This document shows positions 34,501 through 42,949 of a stretch of 64,000 nucleotides of DNA, one piece after another. Each line of letters starts with the position of its first letter. Within the stretch, counting starts at the first letter, position 1. A model generated the notes under the pieces. That model made no database searches. It had not been told where the DNA came from and saw only the letters and a program-made list of their open reading frames with translations. The translations under genes were made by a program, and so were the position numbers. Source of the stretch: JANSWY01 sp965228955 (GTDB lineage: Bacteria > Bacteroidota > Bacteroidia > Cytophagales > Cyclobacteriaceae); the NCBI GenBank assembly GCA_965228955.1, contig OZ245848.1:2542001-2606000 (forward strand), read 5' to 3'.

Positions 34501-36505
34501 AGATCAATCTGCACCATCATTACTATTCAAAGGAGGTGCGCAAATCTCTTTGGATGTCAATGGGTTAGCAACTCTTTCTTCAAGTGATGTAATTTCTAGC
34601 ACCACAGATAATTGCACTGACGGTGGAGACATAATAATCACTTTAGCTAAAACTTCATTTGATTGTTCGAACCTGGGTAGCAATACAGTGAACGTTACTG
34701 TTGAAGACGCATCAGGTAATCAGGAAAGTGCAGATGCTACTATTACAGTTGTAGATCAAATTGCTCCAACTATCAATATTCAAGACGTTACAATCCAATT
34801 GGATGCAAATGGAAGTGCTACTTTATCATTTCAGGATTTAGATAATGGATCCGTTGATAATTGTACAGCAGCTACAGATCTCATCACAAGCCTGGACAAA
34901 ACAAGTTTTACGTGTAGCGATATCGGTTCTCACACAATAACAGTTACAATAGTAGATGCTAGCGGCAATCAATCAACTGCCACAGCTACAGTTACGGTAG
35001 AGGATAGTGTATCTCCTACAGTTATTACACAGGATATTTCAGTAGAGCTTGGAGATAATGGAACCGCAACCATAACTGCGGACCAAATTGATAATGGATC
35101 AACAGACAATTGCACTTCTGCAACTGACTTAATTCTCTCATTAGATGTAAGTGCATTCACAACATCCCATGTTGGAACCAACACCGTGACACTGACAGTT
35201 CAGGATGCTAATGGTAATAAAGGTACGGGGAGTGCCACAGTGACTGTTATTGAAAGAGAAGAACAGATCATTACATTCAATGCTCTTGCAGATAAGTCCT
35301 ATGGAGATTCAGACTTTTCCCTTTCAGCAACATCTGACTCTGGCCTTCCGGTTTCCTACAGTATTCTTAGTGGTCCGGCATCAATCAATAACAATATGGT
35401 AACCATCACAGGAGTGGGAGTGGTAACAATTGAAGCTTCGCAACCCGGAGATTCTGAATATAAACCAGCGGCAAGCGTGCAACAGACATTCACCATAAAT
35501 AAAGCAATATTGACAGTAACTGCAGTAAATCAAACCATCAGTTACGGAGAACCCATTCCTGCTTTAGCATTTACTTACAGCGGATTTGTATATGACGAAA
35601 GTGAAACAGTAATCACGAATCACCCAACAATCAGTACAAATGCAACTGCGACAAGTGATGCTGGTTCCTACGATATCATATTAGCTGGAGGGGCGGCAGA
35701 CCATTATGAATTCGACTTGATCAATGGGACGCTTACTATCAATAAAGCTGATCAGACTATTTCAATTCAGTCCATAGATGATCAGGATATTGCGGATGCA
35801 AATACGGTTGAAGTGAAAGCAAGTGCTTCTTCCGGGCTCGACCTTTCGTTAACCGTTACTGGTCCTGCAACAATAAGTGGTACAACAGTGACTTTAACTG
35901 GAATAGGTGAAGTAACAATCACAGCAACCCAAAGTGGAAACATCAACTTCAATGAAGCACCAGAAATCAGTACTACCTTTGATGTTACGGATTCCAGCGA
36001 CCCATGTGTAGATTTTAGCTTAGTTGTTGAAGCTACATCAGACGCTGTGTTGGGCAATGATGGAACTGCAGACATCACTGTAACAGGCGGGACCTTACCA
36101 TATAACTTTGCATGGAGCGATGGTACCAGTGATGAAGATTTGAGTGGTGCAAATCCCGGAAGCTACACCATCACCGTCACAGACTTCAATGGTTGTGTAT
36201 TAACTGAAAATGTATCAATAGGAGGGGTTATTACGGGTAATTCGCAATTATCAGAGGAATTCTTTAATTACTATCCTAATCCCACTTCGAATCTATTAAA
36301 CCTTGAAATATCACTGAATCAACTAAGTGAAATACAAATACAGGTTCTCGATTTATCTGGAAGAGTCATGCTCGACAGGGTTCATAATAAACAGCAAGAC
36401 CAACTCAATACTCAGCTGGATCTAAGTAGACTTGATAATGGTCAATACATACTAAAACTAAGGGTTAACAATGAATTTAAAACAGTAAGGATTAGCAAAT
36501 ATTAA
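31517..36505 (+). CDS. Giant T9SS-exported surface protein: LamG, beta-helix, seven HYR-like repeats, MBG, SprB
   Basis: The start is placed at ATG 31517, which gives a clean signal peptide (MKPKFTLFLLLFVMVGAAQAQ); an in-frame ATG at 31496 adds seven residues. Order of domains: LamG/concanavalin-like (about 30-245), right-handed parallel beta-helix (about 250-660, 'EIWVAAGTYKPDV', 'LYGGFSGTES'), seven HYR-like Ig-fold repeats (about 668-1248), and MBG-type repeats (about 1250-1480, 'KAILTVTAVNQTISYGEP'). A SprB-like domain follows (about 1495-1575, 'VTGGTLPYNFAWSDGTS'), then a C-terminal T9SS type A sorting domain ('YYPNPTSNLLNLEI' to the end). It is an adhesin-like or carbohydrate-binding cell-surface protein. 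A strong terminator follows. Confidence 0.92.
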   Translation: MKPKFTLFLLLFVMVGAAQAQIPITEYFFTDGSLDDHRNDTNALVQTGTSMTTVNDRDDYSNQAVGLNGDVLQSVSATKRSNYSVSFWMNTSTDDSMDRYIVDQYGSIGYRFRLQDGDLKVYGRYIYVNNQVRYSQGTNLTKTDIADGQWHHVVLTMQVSFNATLNGKQPKVFYRLYVDNVLIQTTDPIVSTIEYGTNEYRIIDATPVSIGSSQDMSADNYTDQIDDVRLYAKTLSAAEIETIYDQRTAPLKIYVNSSATGTNDGTSWTDAYTELVTATDSATAVGDEIWVAAGTYKPDVSDRTKAFVVNEGVSLYGGFSGTESTLDSRDWISNQTILSGDLSGNDDSDISYNNALRSDNSYRVVHVTGSGVTIDGVTVTSGQANNTNNNLYNRGGLLYKENYTTSITLRNSKFQNGVSNREGALFLPIGNDESSVEVMNCIISNNFGRYSAGFGMTNSSGGEVNAKIYNSLFFGNVAGDISSGDGFAGSSIGAFANDGTVNLEVINCTFTDNEDLGTTASIDEGTILLRRLNNNSTATLNVIFHNNIFHNNLTDGGAVNTQQVGLFNRASNLINQITATHNIINQDLSSKASSSTISNNIDQDPIFTDAATNDYTLQASSPAVDAGDNSQVPASLLSDLARSNRTHNNTVDLGVYEYGSTPRNFVPPTAIAQDITVELEASGDVTITPSQINNGSSDDDTPTNDLQLSLDITSFSCDDIGTQTVELTVTDNSGNISTATATVTVEDNMAPDAISQDFTAQLDTDGNVTISADDLDNGSSDNCTAQEDLVLSLDLTSFTCSDLGTHSVTLTVEDESGNQSTSTSTVTVVDNTAPSVSAQNVALVLDASGNATLSTSQVSTGASDNCTSSGDITLSLNKTSFTCSDIGNTTVTLTAEDASGNQGTATATITVSEQVAPTAVAQDITVQLGSNGLVSVDPEDVNNGSSDNCTSATDLIFTLNESSFDCADIGSHSVILTVEDESGNQSTATATVTVEDQSAPSLLFKGGAQISLDVNGLATLSSSDVISSTTDNCTDGGDIIITLAKTSFDCSNLGSNTVNVTVEDASGNQESADATITVVDQIAPTINIQDVTIQLDANGSATLSFQDLDNGSVDNCTAATDLITSLDKTSFTCSDIGSHTITVTIVDASGNQSTATATVTVEDSVSPTVITQDISVELGDNGTATITADQIDNGSTDNCTSATDLILSLDVSAFTTSHVGTNTVTLTVQDANGNKGTGSATVTVIEREEQIITFNALADKSYGDSDFSLSATSDSGLPVSYSILSGPASINNNMVTITGVGVVTIEASQPGDSEYKPAASVQQTFTINKAILTVTAVNQTISYGEPIPALAFTYSGFVYDESETVITNHPTISTNATATSDAGSYDIILAGGAADHYEFDLINGTLTINKADQTISIQSIDDQDIADANTVEVKASASSGLDLSLTVTGPATISGTTVTLTGIGEVTITATQSGNINFNEAPEISTTFDVTDSSDPCVDFSLVVEATSDAVLGNDGTADITVTGGTLPYNFAWSDGTSDEDLSGANPGSYTITVTDFNGCVLTENVSIGGVITGNSQLSEEFFNYYPNPTSNLLNLEISLNQLSEIQIQVLDLSGRVMLDRVHNKQQDQLNTQLDLSRLDNGQYILKLRVNNEFKTVRISKY
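33521..35260 (+). repeat. Seven tandem HYR-like repeat units (about 83 codons each)
   Basis: Each unit starts with a 'P-x-x-x-x-Q-x-(I/V)' strand and contains 'NGSSDNCT' and 'SF(T/D)CSD(I/L)G'. It ends with 'VEDxSGNQSTATATVTV'. Units begin near 33521, 33770, 34018, 34265, 34513, 34765 and 35014. Units 2-6 have a Cys pair, presumably a disulfide. Unit 1 lacks the first Cys and unit 7 lacks the second. Confidence 0.8.
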
Positions 36506-36535
36506 AAGTGTGAGTAGTCCACAACAACAAGTGTT

Positions 36536-36570
36536 AAACGGTCTTACATATTGTGAGACCGTTTTTTTTT
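36536..36570 (+). terminator. Intrinsic terminator after the surface protein gene
   Basis: AAACGGTCTTACA (36536-36548) and TGTGAGACCGTTT (36552-36564) form a 13-pair stem with one T-G pair and a TAT loop, followed by a run of T to about 36570. It lies 31 bp after the stop at 36505. Confidence 0.9.
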
Positions 36571-36773
36571 GTTTAACTCACTATTGCCCCACTAAATTTA
36601 TCCCATAGAAGTAGCTCAACAAACTAATCTAGCGGTTGCCCTAAATACAGCTCGGATTTCAATTTCATCAGTAATTCTATAGCAGTGGTTCATTTGATGG
36701 TGGAGGTGGCGGATCAGATTGGTAACAGATTAGAAATGAATTAAATTGTGTAATTGCAATAAACCAAAAAACC

Positions 36774-37286
36774 ATGGAAATTTTAAAAGCAGCCACAGAA
36801 TGGGCAAAGGCTGAAGTTTTTTCGGCTAGATTTTTCATACTATTCGCTATCATATTTATCATCGCTGCAATAGGATTTTGGCAGCTTGGGAAAACGGAAG
36901 TAGCTAAGGCATACATATTTCCAGCATTTGTCTGTGGCATTTTATTATTGGCTGTTGGACTTGGAATATTTCTCACAAATAAAGCCAGAGTTACAAGCTT
37001 TGAAACAGCCTATAATACTAATCCAACAGAATTTATTGAAGCAGAAATTGTCAGATCTGAAAAGACTATGAACGAGTTTAATAATATTGTCTTTAAAGTA
37101 ATTCCTATTATAATTATAGTTTGTGCATTGCTCATAATTTTTGTTGGATCACCACTTTGGAGAGCAATTAGTATTACCACTATTGCTATGATGGTTGTCA
37201 TTTTAACTGTCGACAGTAACGCTAATGCAAGAATTAAAGCATATCATGAACAGTTAGTCATAGAAAAGACCAGACTTGATAAATGA
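36774..37286 (+). CDS. Small integral membrane protein, unknown
   Basis: This 170-residue protein has four predicted membrane segments in two hairpins: 'FFILFAIIFIIAAIGFW' and 'AYIFPAFVCGILLLAVGLGIFL', then 'VIPIIIIVCALLIIFVG' and 'AISITTIAMMVVILTV'. A polar loop with 'SFETAYNTNPTEFIEAEIVRSEKTM' joins them, and a charged C-terminal helix follows. No family signature is recognised. It stands alone 203 bp after the upstream terminator and 69 bp before osmC. The overlapping minus-strand frames are shadows. Confidence 0.7.
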   Translation: MEILKAATEWAKAEVFSARFFILFAIIFIIAAIGFWQLGKTEVAKAYIFPAFVCGILLLAVGLGIFLTNKARVTSFETAYNTNPTEFIEAEIVRSEKTMNEFNNIVFKVIPIIIIVCALLIIFVGSPLWRAISITTIAMMVVILTVDSNANARIKAYHEQLVIEKTRLDK

Positions 37287-37355
37287 TCTCTCTCAAATGT
37301 TTTATGAACCAAAAAAACTTCGATATTTGACATCTTAATTTTTTAAATAAGCAAC

Positions 37356-37961
37356 ATGTCAACAGAAAAATTTTATCACGTAGGTGAACTGAGTTCAGAG
37401 CAACCTGCGAAAACTCAGTATGAGTCTACCAAATTTGCAAAAGCAAAACATCCTGAACCATACAGATTTGAAGTAAACCTGAGTGCCGAAGCTGGCAAAA
37501 TGCAGAGTAAAACCGGAGTTGTGTCTGTGAATATACCTGGCTTTAGTCCGGTAAAATTATATTGTGACGAACAACCACCAGTAGGTGAGGATACGGCTCC
37601 ACCACCATTGGCGTTTTTCTCGGCAGGTATTGGCTTTTGTCTGATGACCCATCTAACAGACATTCTTACTGCAAGAAAGATCCAGGTAGATAGTTTGAAG
37701 CTGGAGCAGCGAATTGTATTCAGGACGAACCTCGGACACATGAGAGATCATGGGTATATGACTAACGGCGGTTGTGATATCGTTGAAACACATGTTATCA
37801 TTGAAAGCCCAGAGCCTGAAGAAAATATAAAGGATCTACTAAATGAAGCTGAAAACGGATGTATGGCACATTATGCCTTGAGAAACCCAATTCCATGGAC
37901 AACCAGGTTAGTTTATAACGGAAAGGAAGCAATAAACCGTTCTTCAGAGACACATAATTAA
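37356..37961 (+). CDS. OsmC family protein
   Basis: This 201-residue OsmC-fold protein is likely a peroxide or organic hydroperoxide reductase. The two family Cys are visible: 'AGIGFCLMTHL', in the helix after 'DTAPPPLAFF', and 'EAENGCMAHYAL'. Residues 1-45 precede the domain. The separation of the Cys and the 'PPPLAFF' helix match the OsmC/YhfA group rather than Ohr. It appears monocistronic, with 268 bp of non-coding sequence after it. That gap contains two copies of TTGTTGACCA (37981 and 37994). Confidence 0.88.
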   Translation: MSTEKFYHVGELSSEQPAKTQYESTKFAKAKHPEPYRFEVNLSAEAGKMQSKTGVVSVNIPGFSPVKLYCDEQPPVGEDTAPPPLAFFSAGIGFCLMTHLTDILTARKIQVDSLKLEQRIVFRTNLGHMRDHGYMTNGGCDIVETHVIIESPEPEENIKDLLNEAENGCMAHYALRNPIPWTTRLVYNGKEAINRSSETHN

Positions 37962-38229
37962 CTACGCATATTTCTCTCTTTTGTTGACCACAATTGTTGA
38001 CCAAATAGGTTCAAAATAGCGGTAAAAAACATAAAACTTTATTATAGTTAATATTTATATAATTTATCATTCTTTATGAATCAGTCTCGAAATCAAGGCG
38101 TACGGCATTTAGAGTGATGATATGCCTAACACTTGATGTCAAAAGTTTCTCAGAGTGTGTAGAGTGTGGTGAAATTTATTCGTTCTCGCAATTGGAAAAT
38201 GTATCACATTACTGAGGTACTTTTGGCGC

Positions 38230-40434
38230 ATGAGTTCAGAGCTGTACAAAAACGGGATTTCCATTCTCAAAAAATATTGGAAAGATGACTTAGTTTCTGG
38301 TTTCATGGTTTCCTTAATTGCGCTACCACTCTGTTTAGGTATTGCAGTTGCCTCTGGAGTTCCTCCAATGTCTGGATTGATTGCCGCAATTGTTGGTGGG
38401 TTGTTCATGTCCAGAGTAACCGGATCTTTTGTCACCATTAGTGGACCTGCTGCTGGACTTATAGTTGTAAACCTCGCTGCAGTTGAATCTCTCGGACAAG
38501 GCGACATGCTTGCTGGGTACAAATATGCCTTGGCAGCATTCCTGGTTGCTGGAATCATACAAATGATTTTAGGCTTCCTAAAGGTTGGAAAGTTTGGCGA
38601 TTTCTTTCCTTCCGCAGCTGTACATGGAATGCTTGCTGCAATTGGTGTCATCATCATAGTAAAACAGCTGTTCGTTGCATTAGACTACACCCCAAATGCT
38701 GGCCAGGGACATGGAATTCTTGGATCTATCATTCAAATACCGGACGCTTTTATCAATATGAATCCTGAGATTGCTATCATCTCAATCATCAGTATTTTCA
38801 TATTAGTAATTCACCCACATATTAAATTCAAGCCAATCAAGATGATTCCAGCACCTATGTGGGTAATCATTTGCTCTATTCCTTTTTCTCACATATTTGA
38901 TTTGTTTCATGAGCATAATTATAAGCTGATTGGGCATGTATATGAATTGGGACCTAAAAACCTTGTTCACTTACCTGATAGTGTACTTCAAGGTATAGTT
39001 TTACCCGATTTCGGAATGAGCTTCACTGGAGTATTTTGGGTGGCTGTTATAAGTATCTCATTAGTCGCAAGCCTGGAATCTTTATTAAGTGCACAAGCTG
39101 TAGACACATTAGATCCATACCACAGGAAATCCGACCTAAACAGGGATGTTTCAGCAATGGGTGCTGGTAGCGCGATATCTGGGTTTCTTGGAGGATTACC
39201 AATGATCTCTGAGATTGTTAGAAGTTCTGCAAATATTGGAAATGGCGGAAAAACTCAGTGGGCCAACTTTTTCCATGGTGGTTTCTTATTGTTGTTTCTG
39301 TTACTTGGTAAACCTATCATTGAGCAGATTCCACTTGCAGCTCTTGCAGCGATGCTGATTCATGTAGGGTTTCGGCTAGCGTCACCAACGGAATTTAAGC
39401 ATGTTTATAAAATAGGAAAGGAGCAACTATTGATTTTCCTAACCACTTTAATCACAGTTCTAGCAACGGATTTGATTATTGGAGTTCTTGCTGGAATCTT
39501 AATGCAGGTTGTGATTCATTTGTATTACGGTGCTCCACTAAAGTTCTTATTTAAATCAAGGTTTGATTATGCCCGTGATCAGGATAAGGATGTCATCTTC
39601 CTTCAGCATTCAGCAATTTTCTCAAACTACATTTCCTTGAAATCGGAGATAGAAAGAAGGAGAGAACAAGGAAGACTTGTTATTGATTTTACACATGTAA
39701 ACCTGATAGACCACACATTCAGAACACATCTGACAGGTTTAATTAAAGAATGGGACAAAGAAGGTAAACAATTAATACTAGAGAATGCAGAACACCTTAT
39801 TCCAGTATCTGATCACCCTCTGGCAACTCAAGTCAAGAAGGATGCGATTCCTGTTTTAGAAGAAAAATTAAATAAGCATCAGCTCCACCTTAAAAGCATT
39901 GCTTCCAAGAATGAATGGAAATTCCTGCCTGCAAAAACAATCTCTTTTGACAATTTCGTTGGCTTCAATTTTGGAGTCAATAGCAAAATAGTTCATGCAC
40001 AAAATATCGTTTCAGGTAAATATGAAGGTGTTAGGTTAATATATTCCGAGATCATATATGATAAAACACCTGAGACACCATCAGCAGATTCACAGTTATC
40101 AGCTCTATTAATTAAGCCACCTTCCGGAATACCCGTTTTCGTACTTGAGCGGGAGGGATTCTTTGAAAAAGTAACGGACCTAGCCACTAGGTCAGATATC
40201 GATTTTGATGCTTATCCGGTCTTTTCTGATAAGTTTGTGCTAAAAGGGCCTAACGAAGAGGCAATAAGAAGCTTCTTTCACCCAGGAATCATCCGCAAAG
40301 TAGAACAGTATCCTAATTTCCATATGGAGAGCAATGGAGAGGCCATTCTACTATATAGATTTGATAAGTCAGAGGATGATGAGTCTATAAGCGAGTTGAT
40401 GCGCTTTGGGAAGATGATGGCGCTTATGGTGTAA
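38230..40434 (+). CDS. SulP family anion transporter with STAS and an extra C-terminal domain
   Basis: This 734-residue inner-membrane transporter is probably for bicarbonate or sulfate. The SulP signature is 'ISGPAAGLIVVNLAAVESLGQG', with the N-terminal 'DLVSGFMVSLIALPLCLGIAVASG'. About 11-14 membrane segments end near residue 430. A cytoplasmic STAS domain follows (about 445-545, 'GRLVIDFTHVNLIDHTFRTHLTGL'). About 170 further residues (565-734) are not part of a usual SulP protein: 'FVGFNFGVNSKIVHAQNIVSGKYEGVRLIYSEI'. No carbonic anhydrase gene is adjacent. The Crp/Fnr regulator gene starts 9 bp downstream, so the two are probably co-transcribed. Confidence 0.9.
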   Translation: MSSELYKNGISILKKYWKDDLVSGFMVSLIALPLCLGIAVASGVPPMSGLIAAIVGGLFMSRVTGSFVTISGPAAGLIVVNLAAVESLGQGDMLAGYKYALAAFLVAGIIQMILGFLKVGKFGDFFPSAAVHGMLAAIGVIIIVKQLFVALDYTPNAGQGHGILGSIIQIPDAFINMNPEIAIISIISIFILVIHPHIKFKPIKMIPAPMWVIICSIPFSHIFDLFHEHNYKLIGHVYELGPKNLVHLPDSVLQGIVLPDFGMSFTGVFWVAVISISLVASLESLLSAQAVDTLDPYHRKSDLNRDVSAMGAGSAISGFLGGLPMISEIVRSSANIGNGGKTQWANFFHGGFLLLFLLLGKPIIEQIPLAALAAMLIHVGFRLASPTEFKHVYKIGKEQLLIFLTTLITVLATDLIIGVLAGILMQVVIHLYYGAPLKFLFKSRFDYARDQDKDVIFLQHSAIFSNYISLKSEIERRREQGRLVIDFTHVNLIDHTFRTHLTGLIKEWDKEGKQLILENAEHLIPVSDHPLATQVKKDAIPVLEEKLNKHQLHLKSIASKNEWKFLPAKTISFDNFVGFNFGVNSKIVHAQNIVSGKYEGVRLIYSEIIYDKTPETPSADSQLSALLIKPPSGIPVFVLEREGFFEKVTDLATRSDIDFDAYPVFSDKFVLKGPNEEAIRSFFHPGIIRKVEQYPNFHMESNGEAILLYRFDKSEDDESISELMRFGKMMALMV

Positions 40435-40443
40435 ACAGAAAAT

Positions 40444-41076
40444 ATGAACATTGCAGACATACTATCATTTCAACTCTCATTTTTTAAAGAAGAAGCTTTA
40501 AGAAACGAAATAGTAGAAAAAGCTCAACTGGTTGAAGTACAGGCTGGCACATCCATTCTAAACGAAGGTAGTTATGTAAAAACAATACCTATTTTGCTTA
40601 GTGGCTTAGTTAAGGTTGTAAAAGAGGAATCAGGAGGGAAGGAGATGCTTCTTTACTACATCTATCCACTAGAAAGCTGTATTGTTTCCATCAACTGTGG
40701 TATCAATGATCTTAAAAGCCGGGTAAAAGCGATTACCGAAGATGATTCTAAAGCTCTACTAATTCCATCCACTATCATTGGAGAATGGCAAAGAAAGTAT
40801 CCTTCATTCAACGAATTTGTTTTAAATCTCTATCAAAAACGCTTTGATAATGTCCTGGATGCATATAACGCACTGGCTTTTCAAAGCCTTGATGATCGGC
40901 TGCTGTCATACCTAAAAGCCAGGTCTGAAGCACTAAGCAGCAAAGAAATCAAAGCCACCCACCAGGATTTGGCTGATGAACTTGGTACAGCAAGGGAGAC
41001 CGTTTCCAGAATGCTCAAAAAATTGGAAACTGACGGGATGGTAAAACTACATCGTGGTTGGATAGAAATAATATAA
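40444..41076 (+). CDS. Crp/Fnr family transcriptional regulator
   Basis: This 210-residue regulator has an N-terminal cyclic-nucleotide-binding-like beta-roll (about 20-115, 'QAGTSILNEGSYVKTIPILLSGLVKVV'), a dimer helix, and a C-terminal HTH_CRP domain. The recognition helix 'TARETVSRMLKKLE' combines the Arg-Glu of CRP with the Ser-Arg of FNR. No FeS-type Cys cluster is seen at the N-terminus, so direct oxygen sensing like FNR is unlikely. A TGTGA-N6-TCACT site lies 29 bp after its stop, before the DUF2892 gene. It follows sulP closely. Confidence 0.93.
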   Translation: MNIADILSFQLSFFKEEALRNEIVEKAQLVEVQAGTSILNEGSYVKTIPILLSGLVKVVKEESGGKEMLLYYIYPLESCIVSINCGINDLKSRVKAITEDDSKALLIPSTIIGEWQRKYPSFNEFVLNLYQKRFDNVLDAYNALAFQSLDDRLLSYLKARSEALSSKEIKATHQDLADELGTARETVSRMLKKLETDGMVKLHRGWIEII

Positions 41077-41104
41077 TCTCAAATTCCTGAAAATATTTCT
41101 GTTG

Positions 41105-41120
41105 TGTGATTCCAGTCACT
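41105..41120. promoter_or_regulatory. CRP-like binding site (TGTGA-N6-TCACT)
   Basis: TGTGA (41105-41109), TTCCAG, TCACT (41116-41120) matches the classical CRP consensus in 9 of 10 arm bases. It lies between the Crp/Fnr gene and the DUF2892 gene. The Arg-Glu of the neighbouring regulator's recognition helix is what reads this half-site in known CRP proteins. Confidence 0.5.
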
Positions 41121-41168
41121 GAACTTCATGAAAATGAGCCTGATATTTGAATAAAAAAAGGCAAAGTC

Positions 41169-41375
41169 ATGAAAAAGAATATGAGTAAAACTGATGGAAT
41201 TGTAAGAATCATAGTCGCGATTACAATTGCGGTTTTATGGTACTTAGGCATAATTGGTGGGACATTATTGATCGTACTTAGTGTAGTTGCTGCAATTTTT
41301 ATCGTAACAGGATTTATTAATTTCTGCCCTCTATATGCAGTTTTCCGAATCAGGACCAGATCGAAATCTAATTAA
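41169..41375 (+). CDS. DUF2892 (YgaP-like) small membrane protein
   Basis: This 68-residue protein begins with 'KKNMSKTDGIVRIIVAITIAVLWY' and has two membrane helices. It ends with the family mark 'TGFINFCPLYAVFRI'. DUF2892 is the membrane part of YgaP-type rhodanese proteins and is often found in sulfur-handling or Crp/Fnr-regulated clusters. Here it stands without a rhodanese domain. The CRP-like site 49 bp upstream suggests control by the neighbouring Crp/Fnr protein. Confidence 0.9.
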   Translation: MKKNMSKTDGIVRIIVAITIAVLWYLGIIGGTLLIVLSVVAAIFIVTGFINFCPLYAVFRIRTRSKSN

Positions 41376-41400
41376 GAATATTGAAATGAACAGGTGTGAA

Positions 41401-41433
41401 AAAAAGCTCGTTCGATAACGAAACGAGCTTTTT
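41401..41433. terminator. Bidirectional terminator between convergent genes
   Basis: AAAAAGCTCGTT (41401-41412) and AACGAGCTTTTT (41422-41433) are perfect arms, giving T-runs on both strands. It serves the DUF2892 gene (+) and the PKD lipoprotein gene (-). Confidence 0.9.
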
Positions 41434-41459
41434 ATATTTAAACAAATTGCATTATATCT

Positions 41460-42668
41460 CTAATTCAACAATAATCCATCACTCTCAAAAGCAACAAACT
41501 TCCCATACAATCCGTCGATGTTGATTACTTTTTCTTGTGACGAATCCAGGTCCAATATATAAAGAGTACCATCATCCCAGGAAGACCATAACAACTGATT
41601 TCTGGTCTCAACAACTTTTAGTCCAACCAGACATAATCCCGCAAAAGACACAGTGCCAAATCTGTCCAGGTCAATTACTTTTTCAATGTTACTTCCGTCA
41701 GCATCCGAACGCATAAGTGCTGCTTCTTCCACATTGTTGAAGTATATTTTATCATTTAAATCATCAAAGGCAACACCGTAACCATAGCCACCTGACTGAT
41801 AATCTAGTAACTGGCTGACATCACCTCCGTCAATGTTAACCTTATACACTGCCTCATATGATTGAGTTGGAGTAACGGTGTATAATGATCCATCTTTCAA
41901 ATCCATGTCTCTGACTTTCCCAAACTTGCCCACACTGGATGATCCATAGGATTCTATCATGCTTTGATTAGTCGGGTCATATTGAATGATAATATCATCA
42001 TATGAAAGTGCTATGAATAACCTTTTAGATTCCTGGTCAAATTCCATGTCGGAAACTCCTGGTAGATCCTGAAGGATTGGTGTAGGATTGTTTGATTCTA
42101 AACTATTTTCTATGATAACATTCTTTGAGTAATCATAGTAGTAGACTTTCTTGCTGCTTTCATCAAGAGCTAACACACCAGCAGGGTTGTAAGGAACATC
42201 ATATAGTTTAATCACGGTATTGGTGCTCAGATCCACGTAATTCAGAGAATTATCTTGATAAGAAATGAAAAGAAGGTCGAGTTCTGATCCTTGTTTTCTG
42301 ATAAAAAGCTCTTGACTATAGGATATAGCAATTCCCTGAACTGTTGTTCCGGTTAACGTTGCAATATACTTACCTGGTTTACTGTAAGCATGCTGTGCAT
42401 CAAAGTCACTTGATACGTTCCCATCCCCGAAATCCCACTGGAACTCGTTAAGGTTAACTGATTGATTTTCAAAGGAAATATCATAGCCGGTTTCAAATCT
42501 CGCTTCATTGCCGGTAGAAAACTTGACATAGAAATTCGCTTGATTTCCATCTACTGGATTAATGTCTTCAAATGTTTCTTCGTCATTCTGTGGTTGAATA
42601 TCTTCCTGTTCAGTGCAAGACATAACGGTCACAACAATTAACAAGAAGATACTTTTTAATAGTTTCAT
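41460..42668 (-). CDS. PKD-domain lipoprotein with beta-propeller-like region
   Basis: The start is placed at the ATG ending at 42668, because it gives a lipoprotein signal peptide with lipobox (LIVVTVMSC); an upstream in-frame ATG would add 21 polar residues. The mature 402-residue protein starts with an acidic linker. A PKD domain follows ('FENQSVNLNEFQWDFGDGNVSSDFDAQHAYSKPGKYIATLTG'), then repeated strands like a six-bladed propeller ('DLLFISYQDNSLNYVDLSTNTVIKLYDVPYNPAGV', 'DDLNDKIYFNNVEEAALMRSDADGSNIEKV'), as in LDL-receptor YWTD or NHL-like propellers. It is probably a surface lipoprotein involved in binding; the ligand is unknown. Confidence 0.82.
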   Translation of the reverse strand: MKLLKSIFLLIVVTVMSCTEQEDIQPQNDEETFEDINPVDGNQANFYVKFSTGNEARFETGYDISFENQSVNLNEFQWDFGDGNVSSDFDAQHAYSKPGKYIATLTGTTVQGIAISYSQELFIRKQGSELDLLFISYQDNSLNYVDLSTNTVIKLYDVPYNPAGVLALDESSKKVYYYDYSKNVIIENSLESNNPTPILQDLPGVSDMEFDQESKRLFIALSYDDIIIQYDPTNQSMIESYGSSSVGKFGKVRDMDLKDGSLYTVTPTQSYEAVYKVNIDGGDVSQLLDYQSGGYGYGVAFDDLNDKIYFNNVEEAALMRSDADGSNIEKVIDLDRFGTVSFAGLCLVGLKVVETRNQLLWSSWDDGTLYILDLDSSQEKVINIDGLYGKFVAFESDGLLLN

Positions 42669-42949
42669 AATTTCTTTGTTTAAGTTGTTTAGACATCCAA
42701 AGCTTCGATAGTTTAGGATTGGATGGCACAAATGATTAAATATTGCAATGGTAACAGACTGCCAAACCCTCTTGTTTGCCTTTCTTCTATGAATCGTACA
42801 AAATATGGTTCTGAACTGAGTATGTTTTTACTTGAATCGCGTTAGCACAACTTGAACAACTAACGTTCCATTAACCAATTCCAGTAGGGTATATCATATT
42901 TACCGCGTTAAACTTCAAAGCAGCACAAGTAAATTTGAAACCTCTACCT

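Noticed and set aside
33521..35260. Repeats as a CRISPR or minisatellite array
   Set aside because: The repeats are about 249 bp, in frame, conserved at protein rather than DNA level, and encode Ig-like units.
37981..38003. Two copies of TTGTTGACCA with a 13-bp period as an operator
   Set aside because: Short and close to the osmC stop rather than to the sulP start (over 220 bp away); a chance duplication is enough.
38139..38657. Minus-strand frame of 172 codons over the start of the SulP gene
   Set aside because: It overlaps the conserved SulP N-terminus and has no recognisable protein pattern, so it is a shadow.
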